A stretch of DNA of 59,022 bases, taken from the NCBI GenBank assembly GCA_016786745.1, contig JAEUVS010000112.1:1-59022 (forward strand). Direction: 5' to 3'. The notes beneath the pieces are model-generated. The model did not search any database and was not told the DNA's origin. It saw only the letters and a program-made list of their open reading frames with translations. The DNA comes from Chitinophagaceae bacterium. Lineage in GTDB: Bacteria > Bacteroidota > Bacteroidia > Chitinophagales > Chitinophagaceae. Position 1 is the first letter of the stretch. Every line of letters begins with the position of its first letter. The translations under genes and the position numbers were made by a program. Positions 27,284 to 34,791 of the stretch are shown here, piece after piece.

Positions 27284-27292
27284 CAGCCCTTT

Positions 27293-27382
27293 GGAGAGGT
27301 GTCCGAGTGGCTGAAGGAGCACGCCTGGAAAGTGTGTATAGGGGAAACTCTATCGCGGGTTCGAATCCCGCCCTCTCCGCCA
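27293..27382 (+). tRNA. tRNA-Ser(GGA)
   Basis: A 90-base tRNA including encoded CCA (27380-27382). The acceptor stem GGAGAGG/CCTCTCC (27293-27299 / 27372-27378) is perfect with discriminator G27379. The anticodon loop CTGGAAA has GGA at 27327-27329, between a CACGC/GTGTG stem, so it reads UCC and UCU. A long variable arm and the T-loop GTTCGAATC are present, as expected for a class II tRNA-Ser. An inverted-repeat element starts on its last base. Confidence 0.97.
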
Positions 27383-27493
27383 AAAAAACATAGCCCCGCA
27401 AGGGACATTTTCATTTCAGAAGCGTGCAAAGTTTACTTTGCTAAGCGGATGAAATGAAAATGACAGGGCGCGTAGCGCCGGCTATGTTTTTTT
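27382..27493 (+). repeat. Nested inverted-repeat (multi-hairpin) element abutting tRNA-Ser
   Basis: A 112-bp element with nested perfect inverted repeats: outer AAAAAAACATAGCC / GGCTATGTTTTTTT (27382-27395, 27480-27493), inner CATTTTCATTTCA / TGAAATGAAAATG (27406-27418, 27450-27462), and an apical GCAAAGT / ACTTTGC (27426-27432, 27435-27441). Two side hairpins sit symmetrically between the outer and inner stems: CCC-GCAA-GGG with a GNRA tetraloop, and GGCGC-GTA-GCGCC. The outer stem ends in seven Ts, so it could also terminate tRNA transcription. It resembles a MITE- or REP-type mobile palindrome. Confidence 0.8.
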
Positions 27494-27524
27494 GAAGCCT
27501 CCCATTTAATGGATCGGCGCAGCC

Positions 27525-27541
27525 AATCCCGCCCTCTCCGC
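27525..27541 (+). repeat. Duplicated tRNA-Ser 3' end (att-like direct repeat)
   Basis: AATCCCGCCCTCTCCGC repeats tRNA bases 27364-27380 exactly (17 nt), 161 bp downstream. It starts in the T arm and covers the 3' acceptor strand. This is what an attachment-site duplication or an insertion at a tRNA 3' end would leave. No integrase is nearby. Confidence 0.7.
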
Positions 27542-27614
27542 AAAAGAAAAAGTAAACGAAACTCCGTAGCGCTGCTTTTACTATCTTCCTGTAATATCCG
27601 TATAAGCGTTTACT

Positions 27615-30600
27615 ATGCTAAAGCTCAATAATGTGTTTGGAGAACGATTCCACTTCTTTTTACTTGTTTTAATAGCGGCAGCTCTTTTTGAAAGCTGCAA
27701 ACAGGACGATGCCAATAAAAAAATTTTAAAATTAGCTCCCGCAGACGCGGCCCGGATGGCACGGTCCGTTGAATCACTTGCAAAACCTGTTGCGGCCGAC
27801 AGCCTGTCCGTAAGTTTATGGGGCGTTGATACTCTCGTGATCGCCCCCATTGCAATAGATATCGACGATTATGGAAAAGTGTATTTCACTACCACTAACA
27901 GGCGAAAGAGCGCAGAAATAGATATACGCAACCACCAGGATTGGGAAATACCATCCATACAACTACAAACAGTTGAAGACAGGCGCGCGTTTCTCCATAA
28001 AACATTATCTCCTGAAAACAGTAAAAACAATACATGGCTAAACGATGTTAACGGAGACGGCTCGCACGACTGGAGAGATATGACAGTGGAAAAAGAAAAT
28101 GTCATCCGGCTGGAAGATGTAGATGGTGATGGAGTTGCAGACCAGTCGGAGTTAATTGTAGATGATTTTCATGATGAGATAACCGATGTGGCAGGCGGCT
28201 TGCTCGTTGATGGGAAAAATCTTTTTGTAGCAGTTGCGCCCGACTTATGGAGAATGAAGGACAAAAACGGCGATGGAATACCAGATGAAAAAACTTCTAT
28301 TTCTCACGGCTATGGCGTTCATATAGGTTTTGGCGGACACAACATGTCGGGCGTGGAGATGGGTCCGGATGGCAGAATATACTGGCAGGTTGGAGATATT
28401 GGTTTTAATGGCACCGACCAGGACGGTAAAAAATGGGAATCTCCTAACAGCGGCGTGATCGTAAGATCAAACCCTGATGGAAGTGATTTTGAAATATTTG
28501 CTTCCGGTCTTCGCAATACACACGAGTTTGCATTTGATGAATATGCTAACCTCATAAGCGAGGATAACGACGGCGACCATCCAGGCGAAAAAGAGAGATT
28601 GGTATATGTAGTCAACGGATCAGATGCTGGCTGGAGGTCGAACTGGCAATATGGTAAGTACAATGATCCGGACAACAATACCTACAAAGTGTGGATGGAA
28701 GAAAAACTATGGATGCCGAGGTTCGAGGGACAAGCTGCATACATCACACCATGCATTGCAAATTTTGTGAGTGGCCCTGCAGGAATGGTTTATAATCCTG
28801 GAACGGCCCTCGGCCCAAAATATAAAAACAATTTTTTTATCGCAGAGTTTGTCGGCACTCCGACTAAATCGGGTGTGCACAGCTTTAAATTAAAACCAAT
28901 GGGTGCGACATTTGAGTTGGGCGAAACCCGGATGGTGCTAAGTAACATGCTGCCAACCGGCCTCGATTTTGGGCCAGACGGTGCACTGTATGTGGCCGAC
29001 TGGATTGAAGGATGGAACCCGAAAAGCTTTGGTCGTATCTGGAAACTCGACGACAAAAACGGGGCTGCACTGTCTGAACGAACGCAAACTAAAAAGCTGC
29101 TGGCAGCTGATTTCGAAGCGCTGTCAGAAGATGAACTCGGTGAACAGCTGAAGAATCCTGATATGCGGGTACGTTTGAAGGCGCAATTTGAATTGGTTAA
29201 ACGTGGACCGATAGGCGCAATTACTTTCGAAAAAGCCCTGGCTCAAAAGGATCACCAGTTAGCACGTGTTAATGCCATCTGGGGCATCAGCCAACTGGCC
29301 CGCAAAGAAAAAAAATATGCGCAACTTCTGTTGCCCTTATTGCACGACAGCGACGCCGAGATCAGGTCACAGGCAGCAAAATGGTTAGGTGATATAAAGT
29401 TTAAAGAAGCGGGCGACAAATTAATTCCACTATTAAAAAATCCTGATAGCCGCAACCGCTTTTTTGCTGCAGAAGCGTTGGGAAGAATAAAATTTGAACC
29501 GGCAGTCGAACCGATTATTGCCATGTTGAAAGAAAATGATGGTGTTGATGCTTACCTGCTTCATGCTGGCAGCCTCGCGCTGGCGCGCATCGGGAAAGCG
29601 GACGAAATCATTGCCTTATCAAAAAACTCTTTACGTTCATTAAGGATTGCGGCCGTAGTAGCGCTTCGAAGAATGGCGAATCCCGGAATTGCGAATTTCC
29701 TCAATGATACGGATGAATTCATCGTTACCGAAGCAGCACGGGGCATCAATGATGATCTGTCTATTGAAGATGCTTTACCCGCGCTGGGAAATTTACTTCG
29801 AAATACCCGCTTCACAAACGAGGCCCTCGTGCGCCGCGCGATAAATGCAAACCTCAGGGTAGGAACAGGCGAAGCGCTTCAAAACCTCGTAGATTATTCC
29901 GCGAAAGAAAGCAACCCGGTAAAAATGCGGGTGGAAGCGATCGAAACTTTGAGCACCTGGCCAAAACCATCTGTTTTGGATAGAGTAGATGGGAGGTACA
30001 GGGGAGTTGTTAAGCGAGACCCTGCCATCGTAAAAAACAAAGCAGGAAATGCGCTCATCGGATTGCTAAAAGACAAACAGGCAGATATAAGATCCGGTGC
30101 AATAAAAGCAATAAGTAAACTTCGCTTAACTGATGGAGCGCCCGCGTTATTTGGATTGCTCAGAAACGACGCCGTTGCAAGTGTGAGAGTGGAAGCGATA
30201 AAAGCACTCGCGTCTATTCAATATGAACAAATTGAAGCTGCCATCAGGCAGGCAATTACTGATAAAGATAAAAGTGTGCGGATCGCCGGCCTGGATCTCC
30301 TGGAAAAAACCAATATTCCGAAAAATGTAATAGTGTCGCTGCTGTCGGATATAATTGATACAAGAACAACAGAAGAAAAACAGGCTTCCTTATTAACTTT
30401 AGGAAAACTCCCTGCTGAGAATACAGTGAAAGTGTTTGAACGGTTGTTGCAGCAGATGACCAACGGAAAACTTTCACCCGACATCCATCTTGAATTAGCG
30501 GAGGCAATCGATAGTTCGGGCTCAGCTGAATTAATTGCCAGGTATAAAAAGGTCAGCGCAATCCAGTCTCCGGATAGTTTGTTCGCTGCATATGAAGGAA

Positions 30601-31031
30601 CTTTATATGGCGGCGATGAAGAACGCGGTCGAAAAATTTTCTTCAGCAGCAAGGCCTCTCAATGTCTCAGGTGTCATTCGTATGACGACATTGGCGGCAA
30701 TGCCGGGCCGAGGTTGAATGGTGTGGGCGCGCGGCTCACGCGACCGTTGATTCTCGAATCACTAATTAACCCGGGTGCACGGTTGGCGCCTGGCTTTGGA
30801 ACCGTAACCCTCGAGTTGAAAAATGGCAAAACCATTTCAGGTGTGCTGGAGGAAGAAAATGATAGCACGCTGACGATTAAACCAGGCAATCAGCCCACAG
30901 AATCAGTACTTAAGGACCAGGTTATCAAAAGAACAAATTCTGGTTCAAGCATGCCGGATATGAGGTACCTCCTTTCCAAAAAAGAGATCAGGGACCTGGT
31001 AAGTTTTTTGTCTGCGCAGAAAAAAGACTAA
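27615..31031 (+). CDS. Large lipoprotein: beta-propeller dehydrogenase-like, HEAT repeats, cytochrome c
   Basis: An exported lipoprotein of 1138 residues (lipobox LFESC, Cys28). Residues ~60-490 form a sorbosone-dehydrogenase-like (PQQ/glucose dehydrogenase type) beta-propeller with three EF-hand-like calcium loops (DVNGDGSHD 144-152, DVDGDGVAD 168-176, DKNGDGIPD 216-224) and PTGLDFGPDGALYVADW. Residues ~500-960 hold a dozen or so HEAT-like helical repeats. The C-terminus has a single heme c site CLRCH (1017-1021) with a likely distal Met in SSMPDM (~1113). Similar proteins are common in Planctomycetes and Bacteroidota and are thought to oxidise sugars or sugar acids with electron transfer to the heme; the substrate is unknown. 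It stands alone after tRNA-Ser and overlaps the convergent MBL gene by 4 bp. Confidence 0.85.
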   Translation: MLKLNNVFGERFHFFLLVLIAAALFESCKQDDANKKILKLAPADAARMARSVESLAKPVAADSLSVSLWGVDTLVIAPIAIDIDDYGKVYFTTTNRRKSAEIDIRNHQDWEIPSIQLQTVEDRRAFLHKTLSPENSKNNTWLNDVNGDGSHDWRDMTVEKENVIRLEDVDGDGVADQSELIVDDFHDEITDVAGGLLVDGKNLFVAVAPDLWRMKDKNGDGIPDEKTSISHGYGVHIGFGGHNMSGVEMGPDGRIYWQVGDIGFNGTDQDGKKWESPNSGVIVRSNPDGSDFEIFASGLRNTHEFAFDEYANLISEDNDGDHPGEKERLVYVVNGSDAGWRSNWQYGKYNDPDNNTYKVWMEEKLWMPRFEGQAAYITPCIANFVSGPAGMVYNPGTALGPKYKNNFFIAEFVGTPTKSGVHSFKLKPMGATFELGETRMVLSNMLPTGLDFGPDGALYVADWIEGWNPKSFGRIWKLDDKNGAALSERTQTKKLLAADFEALSEDELGEQLKNPDMRVRLKAQFELVKRGPIGAITFEKALAQKDHQLARVNAIWGISQLARKEKKYAQLLLPLLHDSDAEIRSQAAKWLGDIKFKEAGDKLIPLLKNPDSRNRFFAAEALGRIKFEPAVEPIIAMLKENDGVDAYLLHAGSLALARIGKADEIIALSKNSLRSLRIAAVVALRRMANPGIANFLNDTDEFIVTEAARGINDDLSIEDALPALGNLLRNTRFTNEALVRRAINANLRVGTGEALQNLVDYSAKESNPVKMRVEAIETLSTWPKPSVLDRVDGRYRGVVKRDPAIVKNKAGNALIGLLKDKQADIRSGAIKAISKLRLTDGAPALFGLLRNDAVASVRVEAIKALASIQYEQIEAAIRQAITDKDKSVRIAGLDLLEKTNIPKNVIVSLLSDIIDTRTTEEKQASLLTLGKLPAENTVKVFERLLQQMTNGKLSPDIHLELAEAIDSSGSAELIARYKKVSAIQSPDSLFAAYEGTLYGGDEERGRKIFFSSKASQCLRCHSYDDIGGNAGPRLNGVGARLTRPLILESLINPGARLAPGFGTVTLELKNGKTISGVLEEENDSTLTIKPGNQPTESVLKDQVIKRTNSGSSMPDMRYLLSKKEIRDLVSFLSAQKKD

Positions 31032-32065
31032 CTCACGCCCTTCCACCATTGTGAAAATTTTTGCTGTGCATCGCGCAGGTGCACAACTTCTCCGATCATC
31101 GGGGTAACTAAAGGTATCTCCCCTTTATTCAGTTCTGAAACCTTTATCAGCGGCTCATCCCATGCATGATTTGCCATCGCAAACTTTCCGGAATGTACAG
31201 GCATCAGCCGTTTTGTTTTCAAATCCTTTGCAGCCTTAAGAACTTCATCAGGCAACATATGAATATACCTCCATGCAACATTGTACTGACCATTATCAAG
31301 TAAAGCGAGGTCGAAAGGACCATACTGTTTACCGATGTCTGCAAAATGAGAATCGTAACCACTGTCGCCACCGAGATATAATTTCAACGCTGAACTCTGA
31401 AGCACAAACGACACCCACAATGTATTGTTCCTGGTAAACGATCGCCCGGAAAAATGACGTGCGGGCGTAGCAGTGATTTTAATAGTTTCACTCAACAAAA
31501 CATCCGAATACCAATCTCTTTCCACAATTTTATCCGACGAATATCCCCAATGTTCAAGATGCCCTCCGACACCCAGCCCACAAATCACTTTGCCAACTTT
31601 CTCTCTTAATTGAACAACAGTGAGGTGATCGAGATGATCATAATGATCGTGGGTGATGATTAGGAAATCAACCGGCGGTATATCCTCCGCAGAATACACA
31701 TCAGATCCTTTAAACGATTTATTCGTCCCATTTAGCGGTGACGCGTTCCCACTAAACACAGGGTCAATCAGAAAATTTTTTCCGTCGATTCTCATAAAGT
31801 ATGATGAATGCCCGAACCATACTAACACATCATCAGCTAATTCGTGAAGATTTGTTTTGACCGACGGAATAATATCAACGGGTCTTCTTCTTTTATCTTT
31901 TTTGAAAAACTGCCGGTAAATCAATCCCCAGTAACTATAACCTTCCACGAGCGTCGGTGTAAAGCTAACGTTGTGAAATTTTCCTTTTTTGAAATGTGGC
32001 GATTTGCTGATCAGTTCCAGTTTGTCAGGAGCGGGCGCCTTTCCGAATGTCCCTTTCTTAATCAT
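31028..32065 (-). CDS. MBL-fold metallo-hydrolase (NAPE-PLD/UlaG-like)
   Basis: A cytoplasmic or membrane-associated metallo-beta-lactamase-fold hydrolase of 345 residues. The zinc motif THDHYDHLDH (139-147 for HDHYDHLDH) is intact, with further ligands in TPARHFSGR, GGDSGYDSHF and MPVHSGKFAM. The long N-terminus and WFGHSSYF before the core match the N-acylphosphatidylethanolamine phospholipase D-like subgroup. The substrate is not known. Its ATG overlaps the stop of the TatD gene by 4 bp. Confidence 0.88.
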   Translation of the reverse strand: MIKKGTFGKAPAPDKLELISKSPHFKKGKFHNVSFTPTLVEGYSYWGLIYRQFFKKDKRRRPVDIIPSVKTNLHELADDVLVWFGHSSYFMRIDGKNFLIDPVFSGNASPLNGTNKSFKGSDVYSAEDIPPVDFLIITHDHYDHLDHLTVVQLREKVGKVICGLGVGGHLEHWGYSSDKIVERDWYSDVLLSETIKITATPARHFSGRSFTRNNTLWVSFVLQSSALKLYLGGDSGYDSHFADIGKQYGPFDLALLDNGQYNVAWRYIHMLPDEVLKAAKDLKTKRLMPVHSGKFAMANHAWDEPLIKVSELNKGEIPLVTPMIGEVVHLRDAQQKFSQWWKGVS

Positions 32066-32838
32066 GAGCGGTTAAAAACTTTGTAGGCGTTACGCGTGGT
32101 CGTGTCCGCCACTTCATCCACAGAAATATTCTTTACTGAAGCAATTTTCTCCACAATATATTTGAGGTAACTGCTTTCATTTCGTTTACCCCTGAACGGT
32201 ACAGGCGTAAGATAGGGCGCATCAGTTTCGAGAACGATGCTATCGAGCGGCACTTGCGCCACCACATCGGCCAGTCCCGAATTTTTGTATGTCACCACTC
32301 CACCTATACCCAGCATCATACCACAGTCTATTATCTGCATAGCATTGTCAACCGTACCGGTGAAGCAATGAAATATTCCTGAAATACCATTCTTACTTTC
32401 TTCCTTCACTACCTCGAGGCATGCATCCATTGAATTTCTCGAATGGATAACAATAGGCAAGCGGTGTGCCCGCGCTAATTCTATCTGTTGCCTGAAGCAA
32501 ATCATCTGCTGCGCATCATAGTCCCGCGACCAATAATAATCAAGACCGATCTCGCCAATCGCAACAAATTGATCCTCCTCAATCACTTTCCGGATAAGGT
32601 CCAGTTCCGTTTGATAGTCCTCGCGAACCGAACATGGATGAAGTCCCAACATCGAATAACACCTACCCACATACGTTTTTTGCAGTTCCATCATCCTTTT
32701 GAGATGACTGCTGTCAATCGCCGGCATAAAAATCCTCTTTATTCCGTGGTTTTCCGCCCTTTTAAGCACCTCGTCGAGGTCGCCGGTAAAGTCGTCTAGG
32801 TATAGGTGACAGTGGGTATCTACAAGCTCTTTTTGCAT
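32062..32838 (-). CDS. TatD-family metal-dependent hydrolase
   Basis: A TIM-barrel hydrolase of 258 residues, probably a DNase/3'-exonuclease like TatD or YcfH. Metal ligands are seen in DTHCHLYL (H9, H11), GEIGLDYYW, VIHSRNS, FHCFTG and LETDAPYL. It is coupled to the downstream MBL gene by an ATGA overlap. Upstream, 32839-33110 (272 bp) holds a terminator for the next gene and no ORF. Confidence 0.9.
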   Translation of the reverse strand: MQKELVDTHCHLYLDDFTGDLDEVLKRAENHGIKRIFMPAIDSSHLKRMMELQKTYVGRCYSMLGLHPCSVREDYQTELDLIRKVIEEDQFVAIGEIGLDYYWSRDYDAQQMICFRQQIELARAHRLPIVIHSRNSMDACLEVVKEESKNGISGIFHCFTGTVDNAMQIIDCGMMLGIGGVVTYKNSGLADVVAQVPLDSIVLETDAPYLTPVPFRGKRNESSYLKYIVEKIASVKNISVDEVADTTTRNAYKVFNRS

Positions 32839-33017
32839 CAGATAAGTTTGTTTGTTGAAGGCCGGATTTTTTACAAAAAACGCGTATTTCTACTCGATTT
32901 CAAATTCGCTAAATCGCAATACAGTAGCGGATTATGGCCACCTCTGTGCCATATATAAATAAATTTGCGTTTATTAAAAAAGTTCTACCTTTAAAGCAGT
33001 TTTCATAGGGTACGGAT

Positions 33018-33048
33018 TAAAAACGGGCCAGGGTTTCTACCCCGGCCC
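33018..33048 (-). terminator. Rho-independent terminator after the polysaccharide deacetylase gene
   Basis: On the minus strand GGGCC-GGGGT pairs with ACCCT-GGCCC around loop AGAA (one mismatch), followed by TTTTT. It lies ~65 nt beyond the deacetylase stop at 33111. Confidence 0.75.
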
Positions 33049-33110
33049 AACTTATTTTTGGACGGTCCCGATGCTCCAATTTTGGGAAAACTACGACGTG
33101 CTTTTCCGTT

Positions 33111-33752
33111 CTACACAATCGCTTCAAATCTGAAGCCCTTCTCCGAAAAATATTTCAAACTTTCTGTCAGCGCAGTCTTCATTCTTGGCAACGCTTTCTC
33201 ACTGTCGTGGAAAACAATCACTGATCCTTCTCTCGCATTTCTAGTTACATTTCTTACGCACTTCGCAACCGACGACGAATTATCAAAATCGCCGCTTAAT
33301 ACATCCCACATTATAATTCTGAAAACAGTTTGTTGCTTCTGATTTTCTGACGCAGTAAGCAACCTCGACTGAAATCGCGTGATACGGCCATACGGCGGAC
33401 GAAACAAACTACTGTCGATATACTTTCTCGCTTCGCTAATATTCTCAATATATTCCTGGTCCGGTGTCTTCCAACCATTAAGATGATTGAAAGTGTGATT
33501 GCCAACTGCATGTCCTTCACTTAAAATCCTTTTATATATGTCAGGATAACCCACAACATTTTTACCAATACAGAAAAAAGTGCCTTTCGCATTGTACTCT
33601 TTCATTGTATCGAGTACAAACGGTGTAGCAACGGGGTGCGGACCGTCATCAAATGTGAAGTACATTACCTTTTCCTCCCGCGAAAAGTTCCATGTACACG
33701 ACGATGGATAAATGCGTTTTAATAACCACGGAGTTTTTGCCAGGTAAAACAT
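33111..33752 (-). CDS. Polysaccharide deacetylase (NodB domain)
   Basis: A CE4-type deacetylase of 213 residues, acting on N-acetylated glycans such as peptidoglycan or chitin oligomers. Motif 1 TFDDGPHP (D35/D36), motif 2 GNHTFNH (H86, H90), motif 3 RPPYGR and a later VIVFHDS are all present, so the enzyme should be active. A short hydrophobic N-terminus may anchor it. ATG 33752 is chosen; an extension to a TTG at 33806 would be encoded by the heptad repeat (33776-33804) and give a Gly/Arg-rich stretch. It follows the DUF6569 gene by 50 bp and is probably cotranscribed. Confidence 0.88.
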   Translation of the reverse strand: MFYLAKTPWLLKRIYPSSCTWNFSREEKVMYFTFDDGPHPVATPFVLDTMKEYNAKGTFFCIGKNVVGYPDIYKRILSEGHAVGNHTFNHLNGWKTPDQEYIENISEARKYIDSSLFRPPYGRITRFQSRLLTASENQKQQTVFRIIMWDVLSGDFDNSSSVAKCVRNVTRNAREGSVIVFHDSEKALPRMKTALTESLKYFSEKGFRFEAIV

Positions 33753-33775
33753 TCGTACTGTAAAGATATGAAATA

Positions 33776-33804
33776 CCCCTCTCCCCTCTCCCCTCTCCCC
33801 TCTC
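33776..33804 (-). repeat. Heptanucleotide tandem repeat (CCCCTCT)4, G4-forming on minus strand
   Basis: Four perfect copies of CCCCTCT plus one base. The minus strand, which is the coding strand for both flanking genes, has four GGGG runs separated by AGA, a canonical intramolecular G-quadruplex pattern. It overlaps the stop of the DUF6569 gene by two bases and ends 24 nt before the deacetylase ATG. Confidence 0.9.
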
Positions 33805-34726
33805 AATACGCCGTAACCTGCACAACACGATTATTGGCGCGGAAAATTTTTCCCTTCGTTTTACAGTACTCCGCCTGCAACGTTTCGTTGGTGAGAATTT
33901 TGTCAGTGAATTCTTTTATCTGCTCTTTCACAAGCATCGGCTGACTTCCACGCATGATCGCCTCGTTGATATAACCAAACAGCAACGGCTCGAGTTCATC
34001 GTAGAAGAGTGATTTATCGGCGAAAATTTCACAGCCGAGCACTTTGTTACCGCTTACACAAATAAATCCTGTCATTGTACTGTCCGAATTTTTGAAACGC
34101 TTTCTGAAGAAGTCGAGATATTCATTCTCCGCCACCTGGAATTCTTTGTTTTGGGATATCGCGGCATATGCAAATGTTGGAGAGTTGAGATTCGCCGCGC
34201 CAAGCTGCGAAAAAATTTCCTTCCATATCAAAACCTGGTTCTTTGTTTTGTCGAGCACCTGCCGGAGTTGAGTATTGGCGTAGTTACCGTACTGGATCTT
34301 TTTTTCCTTTTCGCTCCATCGGTTTTCTTCTATGCACATCACCTGTATGTATTGATCGCCGCCGGTGGGATTTAGAATAGTGTCTCTTGTTACCATTCTG
34401 TCCTGCCTGCCGCCGTTTAGTGTTTGTCCCGACGCAACGAAAATCGAATTCTCCGACTTATTGTTTACGCGAAGCCAGTGTACGTTCTCTGTGGATGCTG
34501 ATCCGCGTTCGCTAAGCGTTGCGACTCCAGTCTCAATTGCTTTGCTGAGCGAAATAAGTCGCGGGCCCGGCTTGCCGGCAGGGTCCTTTGGACGAATAGG
34601 TATGAATTGAAGCGATTTGTACTCGATTGCGCTGTCGTAGTCGACCCATACGGTTTCATATATCAATTGGGCATGGCTGCTCAGAGCCGCCAGGAGTAAA
34701 ACAAATATTTTGAATAGTGTTTTCAA
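33803..34726 (-). CDS. Exported DUF6569 (ARPP-1) family protein
   Basis: A periplasmic protein of 307 residues. It has the family pattern of an early SKAIETGVATLSERGS strand, VNNKSENSIFVASGQTLNGGRQDRMV, and YIQVMCIEENRW, matching ARPP-1/DUF6569 (associated with ARG and rhodanese-phosphatase proteins). Function unknown. Two starts are possible: GTG 34765 (320 residues) and TTG 34726, which gives a classic signal peptide (MKTLFKIFVLLLAALSSHA) and is preferred. The deacetylase lies 50 bp downstream, so a joint envelope role is possible. Confidence 0.75.
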   Translation of the reverse strand: MKTLFKIFVLLLAALSSHAQLIYETVWVDYDSAIEYKSLQFIPIRPKDPAGKPGPRLISLSKAIETGVATLSERGSASTENVHWLRVNNKSENSIFVASGQTLNGGRQDRMVTRDTILNPTGGDQYIQVMCIEENRWSEKEKKIQYGNYANTQLRQVLDKTKNQVLIWKEIFSQLGAANLNSPTFAYAAISQNKEFQVAENEYLDFFRKRFKNSDSTMTGFICVSGNKVLGCEIFADKSLFYDELEPLLFGYINEAIMRGSQPMLVKEQIKEFTDKILTNETLQAEYCKTKGKIFRANNRVVQVTAY

Positions 34727-34777
34727 AAATTGAGGTATCTGTATAAAAACGCTCCATCCCCCCACGGTAGTGTATTG

Positions 34778-34785
34778 TATATTTG
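34778..34785 (+). promoter_or_regulatory. Candidate -7 box for gltX (TATATTTG)
   Basis: TATATTTG is an exact TAnnTTTG match ending 6 nt before the gltX ATG at 34792. The transcript would start within a few bases of the ATG, so the mRNA may be leaderless. No -33 box seen. Confidence 0.45.
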
Positions 34786-34791
34786 CCGCCT

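Noticed and set aside
27181..27429. Two minus-strand ORFs (27181-27429 and 27210-27401) with a [17 protein letters not shown] sequence
   Set aside because: They are antisense to tRNA-Ser(GGA); this protein pattern is a well-known false annotation made by translating tRNA-Ser genes backwards.
27382..27541. Full integrated genomic island at tRNA-Ser
   Set aside because: Only 161 bp separate the two copies of the tRNA 3' end and there is no integrase; at most it is a scar or a small non-autonomous element.
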